Source: an uncultured Bacteroidota bacterium (GTDB lineage Bacteria; Bacteroidota; Bacteroidia; Flavobacteriales; Flavobacteriaceae). From it: DNA of 64,000 nucleotides. The stretch's first letter is position 1. Each line of letters opens with the position of its first letter. The position numbers and the translations under genes were made by a program. Below are positions 55,083-63,721 of the stretch, piece by piece. The notes beneath the pieces are model-generated. The model was not told the origin of the DNA and did not search any database. It worked only from the letters and a program-made list of their open reading frames with translations. The DNA is taken from positions 1 through 64,000 of the forward strand of contig CACASE010000007.1 of assembly GCA_902535165.1 (NCBI GenBank), read 5' to 3'.

Positions 55083-56474
55083 ATGAAATATCTCATAATA
55101 CTTATTTCCTTATTGTATTCAAACATTTTATTGTCTCAATCTGCTGATGACTGTATGTCCAACTTATCAATATTTGCTGAGTATTACAAGGTAAAAAATT
55201 ATGATTCTGCATATGAGCCATGGATGGAAGTACGAAAAAATTGCCCCAAAATAAATGTAGCCATTTATACCTATGGAAAAAGAATGCTTGAAAATTTTAT
55301 AAAAGAGAGCTTGAAAAAAGGCGATGAAGGAGTTGCCGATGCAAAAAAATATCAGCAGGATTTATTAGATCTATATGATGAGTGGTTAATAAATTTTCCT
55401 GAGTACAGGGGTAGAAAGATAGTTGGAGAGATTATTTCTAATAAAGCTCAAGTGATGGTTGATTACAAATTAGCTTCAAATCAAGAAATATATAATATTT
55501 TCAACAATGCATACACTGAAGACAGGTCTAGTTTTGATGATCCAAAGCCATTATATAATTATTTTAAAGTTTATTTCCAACTATACAAGGAAGGGTCAGT
55601 AACAATGGAAGAAATTTTTGATAAATATGAAGAAATATCTGAAAGATTTGAGGAAGTTATTGATGGTTATTCAAAGCAGTTAGATATCATTATAAAGAAA
55701 GAAGAATCTGGACAAAAACTTTCCTCCAGAGAGAGCTCAAACAAAAGAGCTTATGGAATAAATTCTACTGCTTCATCTACATATTTAAAAAATTTAAATG
55801 CAATTATTGCCAAGGAGTCAACATGCGAAAATTTAATTCCACTTTACAGAAAAAATCTTGAAGAGAATAAGGCCAACCCTGTTTGGTTAAATAGAGCAGC
55901 TAGCAGAATGGACAGCAAAGATTGTTCAGATGATCCACTTTTCGTGGAATTAGTAGAATTGTTACATAACTTAAATCCATCTGCAAATTCAGCTTATTAT
56001 TTAGGATTATTAAATGACAAAAAAGGTAATAATCAAGAAGCACTTAATTTTTATAATGAATCTATTGAATTAGAAACTGATAATATTAAAAAAGCTAGGA
56101 TTTCATATAAGATTGCAACAAAATTTAAAAACACAAAACAATTTTCTAAATCTAGAAGCTATGCTAGAGCTGCACTTGATTACCAACCCTCAATGGGCAG
56201 AGCTTATTTACTAATTTCTAATCTATATGCATCGAGTGCAAATAATTGTGGTACTTCACAATTTGATAAAAGAGCTGTTTATTGGTTAGCTGCTAAAGAA
56301 GCTAGAAAAGCAGCCTCTGTTGACCCAACAATTAGGAGAACAGCTGTTAAAACAGCAGAAAGCTACGAGGGCAGAGCACCTACTAAGACTGACATTTTTA
56401 CTGAGGGCAATGCAGGTGCTGTAATATCTTTTAAATGCTGGATTGGCTTGTCCGTTACAGTACCATCATTATAG
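55083..56474 (+). CDS. exported tetratricopeptide-repeat protein
   Basis: 463 residues with a signal peptide (IILISLLYSNILLSQ). A helical N-terminal part is followed by TPR-type repeats, clearest at about 295-390 (NSAYYLGLLNDKKGNNQEALNFYNES and the next unit with YARAALDYQPSMGRAYLLISNLYAS; each quoted in part). Cysteines at CMSN, CPK and CENL may form disulfides. It probably scaffolds a periplasmic or outer-membrane complex. It is conserved between the coaX-linked barrel and lptC. Confidence 0.8.
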   Translation: MKYLIILISLLYSNILLSQSADDCMSNLSIFAEYYKVKNYDSAYEPWMEVRKNCPKINVAIYTYGKRMLENFIKESLKKGDEGVADAKKYQQDLLDLYDEWLINFPEYRGRKIVGEIISNKAQVMVDYKLASNQEIYNIFNNAYTEDRSSFDDPKPLYNYFKVYFQLYKEGSVTMEEIFDKYEEISERFEEVIDGYSKQLDIIIKKEESGQKLSSRESSNKRAYGINSTASSTYLKNLNAIIAKESTCENLIPLYRKNLEENKANPVWLNRAASRMDSKDCSDDPLFVELVELLHNLNPSANSAYYLGLLNDKKGNNQEALNFYNESIELETDNIKKARISYKIATKFKNTKQFSKSRSYARAALDYQPSMGRAYLLISNLYASSANNCGTSQFDKRAVYWLAAKEARKAASVDPTIRRTAVKTAESYEGRAPTKTDIFTEGNAGAVISFKCWIGLSVTVPSL

Positions 56475-56477
56475 TTT

Positions 56478-57008
56478 TTGAAAAATTTTCTTTTCATAAT
56501 AGCTATTTCATTTTTATCATGTGAGAATAATTTTAGGGAGGTCTTAGAGATAAATAAAGAAAATAAAATTCCAGTTGGAGTTACAAACAACTTTGTTTTA
56601 AAATATTCAGACTCAGCAAAGGTTAAAGCAATACTTGAGTCGCCTAAAAATGTAGATTTTACAAACCAGCCTTTTCCATACTCTGAATTTCCTAATGGGT
56701 TAAAAATCGAGTTTTTTGATTCATTTAGCGGCTCAACTATTGTTAGCTCAGATTATGGAGTTGTTTATTATCAAACTAAAATGGTTAGTCTTGAAGGTAA
56801 TGTAAAGATCGTTTCACCAGATGGTTCTTCAATTTTATCTCCTCAAATTTATTGGGACCCTGATGAGGAATGGTTATTTACTGAAAAAAATATAGTATTT
56901 TCAGGAAATGATTATGCTATTAAAGCATCTAAATTAGATGCTGATAAATCATTTACATTATTAAAGACTGGTCAGTTAAATGGAAATTTTTTATTTGAAG
57001 ATAATTAA
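56478..57008 (+). CDS. lptC: LPS export protein LptC
   Basis: 176 residues from a TTG start, which gives the lipoprotein signal FLFIIAISFLSC; no ATG is near. The LptC/OstA-like beta-jellyroll is seen in VYYQTKMVSLEGNVKIV, SILSPQIYWDPDEEW and IKASKLDADKSF. LptC links the inner-membrane ABC transporter to the periplasmic bridge that moves lipopolysaccharide outward. It overlaps the next small gene by one base. Confidence 0.85.
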   Translation: MKNFLFIIAISFLSCENNFREVLEINKENKIPVGVTNNFVLKYSDSAKVKAILESPKNVDFTNQPFPYSEFPNGLKIEFFDSFSGSTIVSSDYGVVYYQTKMVSLEGNVKIVSPDGSSILSPQIYWDPDEEWLFTEKNIVFSGNDYAIKASKLDADKSFTLLKTGQLNGNFLFEDN

Positions 57009-57202
57009 TGAAGTATTATAAAATTTCTGAATATTTATATCTTGTTATTGGTTCTGTTATACTAGTTGATCTAGTTTTATTCAAAGACTCAATTACTGAC
57101 AATCTTCCACTATTATTTTTCTGTATATTATCTTTTTCAATGTATTTTTTTAGAAGATATTACAGAATTAAGTTCAATAAAAGAAATAAAAACAAACAAT
57201 AG
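57008..57202 (+). CDS. small two-helix membrane protein
   Basis: 64 residues with two membrane helices (about 8-25 and 32-49) and a strongly basic tail (RRYYRIKFNKRNKNK) facing the cytoplasm by the positive-inside rule. I recognise no family. Its ATG overlaps the lptC stop, so it is translationally coupled to lptC, hinting at a role near lipopolysaccharide export. Function is not assigned. Confidence 0.7.
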   Translation: MKYYKISEYLYLVIGSVILVDLVLFKDSITDNLPLLFFCILSFSMYFFRRYYRIKFNKRNKNKQ

Positions 57203-57274
57203 ACTAAATATTAATAAAATTTAGTTGTGGATTCTTTAAGTAATATTTGTATTTTCGTTACCCAATTTTGAAAT

Positions 57275-59383
57275 ATGGCAGTACTAGGTAATCTTAGAAA
57301 AAATTCATTTGTTCTTATAGCAGTAATAGGAATGGCATTATTTGCTTTCGTAATTGCCGGTGTATTTGATGGTAGTGGATTTCAATCTCAAGAGCCAATT
57401 GGTAAAGTAAACGGTGAGGAACTCTCAATTTCAGATTTCAGAAATCAAATGGATGTCCTTAAAAAATCATATAATTTTAATGATTTACAAGCTTTGACAA
57501 CTGCATGGGATGAATCTGTTAGAATAGAATTATTAAATCAGGAAATTAATGAACTAGGAATTGGGTCATCATCTGATCATCTTGAATATTTTTTATCACA
57601 AAGTCCTAGTTTTAATTCAGATGAACGCTTTATTAATGATGCAGGACTATTTGATGTTAATAAGTTCTCAAATTTTATTTCCGAGCTAAAAGAGATCAAT
57701 CCTGAGGCTTATTTTCAATGGAGTAACCAAGAAAATCAATTTAATAATCAAATAAAAGCTAATACTTATTTTAATTTGATTTCATCTGGTTTAAATTCAA
57801 CTTTTTTTGAGGGTAAAAAACAATATTCCACATCTAATTCTAATGCAAATATTTCATTTGTTAAAATACCTTATTCTTTTATACCTGACTCACTCGTTTC
57901 TGTAAAGAATTCGGATATTTCTAAATATATCAAAGATAACCCAGAAGATTTTGAACAAGAATCAACCAGAAGTATTGATTATGTAATTTTTGATGAGTCC
58001 CCATCAAAAAAAGATCAAAATGATTTAAGATTAAGATTAGAAAACCTTTTAAATGAAAGAGAGGAATATAATCAAGTTTCAAAGCTTAATGAAGTTGTTC
58101 CTGGTTTTTTAACTACCTCTGATTTAGAATTATTTTTAAGTGAAAATTCAGATATTCCATATGACTCTATTTACAGACCAAAGGGATTTTTTAGCTCTGA
58201 TCATGCCCAAATGATTTTTAATCTTGATAATAATAAAACTTATGGTCCATACACTGACGGTGAGTTTCTTAAATATTCAAAAATGATTGATAAAAAAAGA
58301 AACGGTAATGTTAGAGCCAGCCATATACTTGTTTCATACCAGGGTGCGCAAGGTGCTTCGTTAGAAATTACAAGAACCAAAGAAGATGCGAGAAAAGAAG
58401 CTAGTAGAATTTTAAATTTAGCCAGAACTAATCCTGACAGTTTCTCAAGCTATGCTCTGGAATTTTCAGATGGGCCATCCAAATCAAATGGTGGAGATTT
58501 AGGTTTTTTTCAAGAGGGCATGATGGTTAAACCCTTTAATGATTATGTTTTTTCTAACAGAATCGGTAGAATAGGGTTAGTGGAGACAGATTTTGGTTTT
58601 CATGTAATTAAGGTTGTTGCGAAAGAAGATGTTGTTTTAGTTGGAACGATAGGTCTTAAAAATATTCCATCCGACAGAACCAGTGATTCTATATTTAATA
58701 TTGCCTCTAAGTTTGAAATTGACTTAGGAAAAAGTATTGATATTAATAAAACAGCAGCTGATTTAGATTTTGAGATTAAATCTTTAAATAGTATTGGAGA
58801 GCTTGATCACGATCTTCCTAACATGGAGAATCAAAGAAGATTGGTTCAATGGTTGTTCAATGAAGACTCAAATGTTGGTGATTACAAAAGATTTGATTTG
58901 TCTGAAGGAGGGTTTGTAATTGTACAGATTAATGACAAACAAGATAAAGGATTGATGCCAGCTAGATTAGCTACATTGACTGTAACGCCAATTCTTAAAA
59001 ATCAGAAAAAAGCTGAAATGATTATCAGTGAAAATAAAAAGTATACAACATTAGAAGATTTATCAGCAATTAATAATCTTGAAATTATTAATGTATCAGC
59101 CTTGAATCAGATCACACCTGTGGTCTCTCAAGCTGGTTTTGAACCTAAACTTGTTGGAACTGCATTTGGTCTTAAAATTGGTGAGACTTCAAAGTTAATT
59201 GAGGGTGAAACGGGGGTATATTTGGTTAAGCTGAATAGTTTAAATAGTGTAGATGAAATAGAATCATACTCCGCATTTGAAAATCAATTGACAAGTAAAT
59301 TAAGAACTAATCTTGATTTCAATATAGTTCAGAGCTTAAAAAAATCTGCTGATGTGGTTGATAATAGGAGCGATTACTATTAG
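57275..59383 (+). CDS. PpiD-like periplasmic peptidyl-prolyl isomerase/chaperone
   Basis: 702 residues. A single membrane helix (about 12-31) anchors the protein. A SurA_N-type chaperone domain follows (GKVNGEELSISDFRNQ). The parvulin rotamase domain is at about 345-455 (VRASHILVSYQG, SNGGDLGFFQEGMM, ETDFGFHVIKV), and a long C-terminal domain follows. It assists folding of exported proteins at the inner membrane. Its last 4 bases overlap the convergent DUF456 gene. Confidence 0.9.
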   Translation: MAVLGNLRKNSFVLIAVIGMALFAFVIAGVFDGSGFQSQEPIGKVNGEELSISDFRNQMDVLKKSYNFNDLQALTTAWDESVRIELLNQEINELGIGSSSDHLEYFLSQSPSFNSDERFINDAGLFDVNKFSNFISELKEINPEAYFQWSNQENQFNNQIKANTYFNLISSGLNSTFFEGKKQYSTSNSNANISFVKIPYSFIPDSLVSVKNSDISKYIKDNPEDFEQESTRSIDYVIFDESPSKKDQNDLRLRLENLLNEREEYNQVSKLNEVVPGFLTTSDLELFLSENSDIPYDSIYRPKGFFSSDHAQMIFNLDNNKTYGPYTDGEFLKYSKMIDKKRNGNVRASHILVSYQGAQGASLEITRTKEDARKEASRILNLARTNPDSFSSYALEFSDGPSKSNGGDLGFFQEGMMVKPFNDYVFSNRIGRIGLVETDFGFHVIKVVAKEDVVLVGTIGLKNIPSDRTSDSIFNIASKFEIDLGKSIDINKTAADLDFEIKSLNSIGELDHDLPNMENQRRLVQWLFNEDSNVGDYKRFDLSEGGFVIVQINDKQDKGLMPARLATLTVTPILKNQKKAEMIISENKKYTTLEDLSAINNLEIINVSALNQITPVVSQAGFEPKLVGTAFGLKIGETSKLIEGETGVYLVKLNSLNSVDEIESYSAFENQLTSKLRTNLDFNIVQSLKKSADVVDNRSDYY

Positions 59384-59880
59384 AAAAAGTTATCTTTAAA
59401 GTTCCAAAAAATATTCAAATAAAAGAATAGATAAACTAGCGATAAACAGAATTTTATCCCAGATCCAATCATAATTCCTAACAAAGAGCCTAAAGCCGGT
59501 TTTAATGATTCTTTGAGGTTTTTTTTGTTAATCATTTCACCAGCAATAGCACCTACAAATGGTCCAAAAAGTATACCTAAGGGGCCTAAAATTATAAAGC
59601 CAATAACTAGACCTATAGAAGCACCTATTAACCCCCCCTTTGATCCACCTAATTTTTTGACTCCAATTATTGGTATGATATAATCAAGAGCAGAGATTAT
59701 TAATGCAAAAATGAAAGTTATTATTACAAAATAAAAGTTAAAATCAACTGCACTAGTTAAGTTTAAAATCAAGATGCCAATCCATGAAGTAATTGGTCCA
59801 GGTATAATAGGAATAAAACTTCCTACGATTCCAGCCATACATAAAATAACACCAATTAACAACAGAATTAAATCAATCAT
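59380..59880 (-). CDS. DUF456 membrane protein
   Basis: 166 residues with about five membrane helices. The family pattern is GIVGSFIPIIPGPITSWIGIL, followed by a glycine-rich GASIGLVIGFIILGPLGILFGPFVGAIAGE (each quoted in part) and a C-terminal KPALGSLLGIMIGSGIK. Glycine-zipper helices suggest a small channel or oligomer. No function is established for the family. Confidence 0.88.
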   Translation of the reverse strand: MIDLILLLIGVILCMAGIVGSFIPIIPGPITSWIGILILNLTSAVDFNFYFVIITFIFALIISALDYIIPIIGVKKLGGSKGGLIGASIGLVIGFIILGPLGILFGPFVGAIAGEMINKKNLKESLKPALGSLLGIMIGSGIKFCLSLVYLFFYLNIFWNFKDNFF

Positions 59881-59913
59881 AAAATTTGTACAAATTTTGT
59901 AATTTCATAGTAA

Positions 59914-60384
59914 GTGAATATCACAAAAATAATATTAATAAGTTTAATACTTACAACATCATGTGATAGTAGAGTTGAGAATAAATTCACAGAAACTTTT
60001 GATGATAAAATTACTTGGAATGAATTAGATGAATTTCCATCGATCAAGGATTGCAATAATTTAAATGAATCTTATCTTGTAAGAGAATGTTTTGAATCAT
60101 TTTTATCAAATCAAATTCTAGAAAAACTTGATATATCTAATGTAATTATTAATAAACCAATCAATGATACTTTAAATATTTCTTTACTAATAAATAATTC
60201 AGGAAAAGTTACAATTTCAGAAAAAGATATTCCACAAAATATTATTGAAAACATTCCAAGTTTTGAAATTTTATTAGTTAATTCAGTTGATTCCCTGCCT
60301 ATAGTTTTACCAGCTATAAAGACAAATTTGGGTATTACAGTCAATTCCAAATTTGAATTACCAATAATTGTAAAGTCAAAATAG
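59914..60384 (+). CDS. hypothetical lipoprotein next to ruvC
   Basis: 156 residues from a GTG start, with a lipoprotein signal (ILISLILTTSC). The remainder (NESYLVRECFESFLSNQIL, LNISLLINNSGKVTISE) resembles the periplasmic domain pattern of TonB-like proteins, where a short conserved strand follows a segment of this type, but the match is weak. It precedes ruvC by 2 bases. Function is not assigned. Confidence 0.68.
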   Translation: MNITKIILISLILTTSCDSRVENKFTETFDDKITWNELDEFPSIKDCNNLNESYLVRECFESFLSNQILEKLDISNVIINKPINDTLNISLLINNSGKVTISEKDIPQNIIENIPSFEILLVNSVDSLPIVLPAIKTNLGITVNSKFELPIIVKSK

Positions 60385-60386
60385 GT

Positions 60387-60941
60387 TTGAAAAAAATAGA
60401 CAAAATAATTTTAGGTATTGATCCAGGTACGACAATTATGGGTTTTGGACTAATAAAAGTCATAAATAAAAAAATGGAATTAATCGAAATGGACGAATTA
60501 AAGCTTATTAAAATAAAAGACCATTATGTTAGATTAAAACTAATTTTTGAAAAAACAATAGAGTTGATCGATAAACATAATCCTGATGAAATTTCTATTG
60601 AAGCCCCTTTTTTTGGTAAAAATGTTCAATCCATGCTAAAGTTGGGAAGAGCGCAGGGGGTTGCTATGGCAGCAGGATTATCAAGGCAAATTCCTGTTAC
60701 TGAATATTCTCCAAAGAAAATTAAAATGGCAATAACAGGTAATGGCAATGCTTCAAAGGAGCAAGTGGCCAAAATGTTACAAAATCTACTAAGTATTAAG
60801 GAATTGCCTAAAAATTTAGACTCAACGGATGGCTTAGCTGCTGCTGTTTGTCACTTTTATAATAATAAAAGTATATCAACTGATAAAAAATATTCAGGCT
60901 GGAGCTCTTATATAAAAAACAATCCAAAAAAAATAAATTAA
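60387..60941 (+). CDS. ruvC: crossover junction endodeoxyribonuclease RuvC
   Basis: 184 residues from a TTG start. RuvC resolves Holliday junctions together with RuvAB. The acidic active site is complete: Asp12 in LGIDPGTT, Glu72 in SIEAPFFGKN, and Asp145 and Asp148 in LDSTDGLAAAV. The DNA-binding helix MLKLGRAQGVAMAA is present. ruvA and ruvB are not in this window. hemW follows after 3 bases. Confidence 0.95.
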   Translation: MKKIDKIILGIDPGTTIMGFGLIKVINKKMELIEMDELKLIKIKDHYVRLKLIFEKTIELIDKHNPDEISIEAPFFGKNVQSMLKLGRAQGVAMAAGLSRQIPVTEYSPKKIKMAITGNGNASKEQVAKMLQNLLSIKELPKNLDSTDGLAAAVCHFYNNKSISTDKKYSGWSSYIKNNPKKIN

Positions 60942-60944
60942 TTT

Positions 60945-62075
60945 TTGACAGGATTATATTTACATATTCCATTTTGTAAACAGTCATGTCATTACTGTAA
61001 TTTTCATTTTTCCACTTCTCAAAATAACAGAGAAGAAGTATTAATTGCGATTAATAAAGAAATCAATCAAAAAGCATTAGAGTTTAATGATAAAATTTCA
61101 ACAATATACTTTGGTGGTGGTACACCAACTGTCTTAACTGAAAAGGAATTAAACACCATTATTGAAAATATTTTAAAAAAATTCGATGTCGAAAAAAATA
61201 TTGAAATAACAATTGAAGCAAATCCTGATGATTTAAATGAGAGTAAGATATCTAGTTTGTCGAATTCAGTTATCAATAGAATAAGTATAGGCGTACAGTC
61301 TTTCATAGATAAGGAACTAAAATCTATGAATAGAGCTCATGACTCAAAAAAAGCAATAAAATCTATAGAAATGGCAAAAAAATATTTCCAGAATATTTCA
61401 ATTGACCTTTTATATGGATTACCAGATTCTACTTTGGAGTCATGCAATTATAATTTAGATTTAACTCAAAAATTTGACTTAAATCATATATCGGCTTATG
61501 CCTTAACAATTGAACCTAAAACGGCTTTGCAATCATACCTAAAAAAATCAATAATTGAAATGCCCGATGAGCAATTAGTTTATGATCAATTCAAATTAAT
61601 AAATGAAAGATTAACCAAAACCGGATTTATTAATTATGAAGTGTGCAGTTTTGCAAAAAAAGATTTCTTTTCTCAAAATAATTCTGCATACTGGTTAAGA
61701 AAAAAATATATTGGAATTGGACCATCTGCTCATAGTTTTGATGGAAATTTTAGAAGTTGGAATATTTCGAATAATAAAAAATACATTGACCATATAAATC
61801 AAGGACTATCTTACTTTAAGAAAGAAAAACTAACAAGAATTGATCATTATAATGAATATATTATGACTGGTTTAAGAACAATTTGGGGTATTTCAATAGA
61901 ACATATTGAATCTAATTTTAATGCAAATTTTAAAAATTATTTTTTGAAAAAAATTCAAAAGCACATTGTTCAAAAAAATGTAAAAATCAAGGATAATGTT
62001 TATCTAACTACCAACTCAGGTAGATTTTTGGCAGATGGAATTGCATCAGACTTATTTTTAGTAAATCTTAAATAA
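60945..62075 (+). CDS. hemW: radical SAM heme chaperone HemW
   Basis: 376 residues from a TTG start giving MTGLYLHIPFCKQSCHYC. The radical SAM cysteines are Cys11, Cys15 and Cys18 (CxxxCxxC). YFGGGTPTVL, EANPDDL, RISIGVQSF and SIDLLYGLPDST are typical of the HemN/HemW family. Cys18 is followed by an N-F-H sequence rather than the extra cysteine of true HemN oxidases, supporting the heme-insertion chaperone call over coproporphyrinogen oxidase. Confidence 0.92.
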   Translation: MTGLYLHIPFCKQSCHYCNFHFSTSQNNREEVLIAINKEINQKALEFNDKISTIYFGGGTPTVLTEKELNTIIENILKKFDVEKNIEITIEANPDDLNESKISSLSNSVINRISIGVQSFIDKELKSMNRAHDSKKAIKSIEMAKKYFQNISIDLLYGLPDSTLESCNYNLDLTQKFDLNHISAYALTIEPKTALQSYLKKSIIEMPDEQLVYDQFKLINERLTKTGFINYEVCSFAKKDFFSQNNSAYWLRKKYIGIGPSAHSFDGNFRSWNISNNKKYIDHINQGLSYFKKEKLTRIDHYNEYIMTGLRTIWGISIEHIESNFNANFKNYFLKKIQKHIVQKNVKIKDNVYLTTNSGRFLADGIASDLFLVNLK

Positions 62076-62078
62076 GTA

Positions 62079-63452
62079 TTAACTGTAGAATTTATAAAAA
62101 TTCGATATTGTTTCAATTCCATTATAAAAATTGGATAATCCAAAATGTTCATTTGGTGAATGAATTGCATCACTATCTAATCCAAAACCCATTAATATTG
62201 TTTTAACTCCCAATTCTTTTTCAAATTGAGCAATAATAGGAATTGAACCACCGTCCTTAACAGCAAATGGCTCTTTATTAAATACAGACATATAGGCCTT
62301 ACTCGCAGCTGAATATGCTTTTGAATCTGTAGAAGTTAAATATGGTTGACCACCATGATGTTCGTTAATTTTTATTGACATTCCTTTTGGAGTTATGTTT
62401 TGCATATGTTCTGTAAAAAGACGACTGATTTTTTTCCAGTCTTGGTTACTTACAAGGCGCATTGATATTTTAGCATAAGCTTTACTTGGAATGACTGTTT
62501 TTGATCCTTCCTCTGTGTATCCTCCCCAAATTCCATTCACATCTAAACAAGGTCTGATAGATCTCCTTTCAACTGTACTATAATTCTTTTCGCCAAGGAT
62601 ATCTTTTATTTTTAAAGAATCCTTAAACTCATTCAAGTCAAAGGGTATAAGACTATCCTTTTCTCTTTGCTCATCACTATAATTAATTACATCATCATAA
62701 AAACCTGGAATAGTTACTTTATGATTTTCATTATGTAGAGATGAAATCATTTTAGCTAAACTATTTATAGGATTTGCAACACTTCCTCCATAATGACCTG
62801 AGTGCAGGTCTCTATTAGGACCAGTAAGTTCAACCTCAAGATAAGCTAAACCTCTAAGTCCAACGGTTATAGAAGGCGTGGTTTTATTGATCATTCCTGT
62901 ATCTGAAACAATAATAATGTCGCATTTTAATTTTTCTTTATTTTCTTTTACAAAAGCTTCAAGGTTGTCACTACCAATTTCCTCCTCACCCTCAATCATG
63001 AATTTTACATTGCAGGTCAATCCACCATTATTATTCAATACTTCAATAGCTTTTAGATGCATAAACATCTGACCTTTATCATCACACGATCCACGAGCGA
63101 AAATTGCACCCTCTGGATGAATGTCAGTTTTTTTTATGGTTGGATTAAAAGGTTCTGTATCCCACAGTTCAATAGGATCTACAGGTTGTACATCATAATG
63201 TCCGTAAACAAGAACTGTTGGCAGGTTTTTATCAATAATTTTTTCTGCATAAACAATTGGGTGTCCTTTTGTTTCACAGATTTCACAATTATCCATTCCC
63301 AGACTTTGAAACTGATCAAATAGAAATTTTGCAGCATTTCTGGTGTCATTGTTATGTTCTGTAACAGCACTTACTGAGGGAATTTTTATGAGTTCAAATA
63401 ACTCACTTAAAAACCTTTCTTTATTACTTTCAATGTATGTTTTAAAACTCAT
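62079..63452 (-). CDS. M20-family dipeptidase
   Basis: 457 residues of the ArgE/DapE/CNDP-type metallopeptidase family. Zinc ligands and catalytic residues are in VYGHYDVQP, ARGSCDDKGQ (bridging Asp) and EGEEEIGSDN (general-base Glu), with a late DAIHSPNEHF histidine. A dimerisation lid domain (RDLHSGHYGGSVANP) is present. It cleaves dipeptides in the cytoplasm, which fits the peptide transporter at 32 kb. No signal peptide. It is convergent with hemW and 3 bases from it. Confidence 0.92.
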   Translation of the reverse strand: MSFKTYIESNKERFLSELFELIKIPSVSAVTEHNNDTRNAAKFLFDQFQSLGMDNCEICETKGHPIVYAEKIIDKNLPTVLVYGHYDVQPVDPIELWDTEPFNPTIKKTDIHPEGAIFARGSCDDKGQMFMHLKAIEVLNNNGGLTCNVKFMIEGEEEIGSDNLEAFVKENKEKLKCDIIIVSDTGMINKTTPSITVGLRGLAYLEVELTGPNRDLHSGHYGGSVANPINSLAKMISSLHNENHKVTIPGFYDDVINYSDEQREKDSLIPFDLNEFKDSLKIKDILGEKNYSTVERRSIRPCLDVNGIWGGYTEEGSKTVIPSKAYAKISMRLVSNQDWKKISRLFTEHMQNITPKGMSIKINEHHGGQPYLTSTDSKAYSAASKAYMSVFNKEPFAVKDGGSIPIIAQFEKELGVKTILMGFGLDSDAIHSPNEHFGLSNFYNGIETISNFYKFYS

Positions 63453-63528
63453 TATAAATAGGCTGTAAATTTAATTAAATTCAATTTTTTACACATAAAA
63501 ATCATAGGATTATTTTAATAAACTTGCT

Positions 63529-63536
63529 TATATTTG
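63529..63536 (+). promoter_or_regulatory. -7 element of the tRNA-Leu promoter
   Basis: TATATTTG, an exact TAnnTTTG match, ends 9 bases before the tRNA 5' end. The -33 position is not clear. Confidence 0.45.
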
Positions 63537-63545
63537 AACGCTCTT

Positions 63546-63627
63546 GCGGGTGTGGTGAAATTGGTAGACACGCTAGACTTAGGATCTAGTGCTTAACGGC
63601 ATGGGGGTTCGAGTCCCTTCACCCGCA
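63546..63627 (+). tRNA. tRNA-Leu (TAG)
   Basis: An 82-nucleotide class II tRNA. The acceptor is GCGGGTG/CACCCGC with discriminator A. The anticodon stem CTAGA/TCTAG holds loop CTTAGGA with TAG at 63580-63582. A long variable arm (TGCTTAACGGCA) and T loop GTTCGAGTC follow. CCA is not encoded. Confidence 0.96.
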
Positions 63628-63631
63628 CAAT

Positions 63632-63658
63632 AAAACCCTGACACCTGTTGGGGTTTTT
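63632..63658 (+). terminator. rho-independent terminator after tRNA-Leu
   Basis: AAAACCC/GGGTTTT forms the outer stem with a 12-base loop that can pair partly, followed by Ts. It ends the tRNA-Leu transcript. Confidence 0.7.
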
Positions 63659-63721
63659 ATTTTCCACCCTTCTTTAATCATAAAAGACTTGATTAGGAAA
63701 GTTATCAGACAGTTAGATTAA

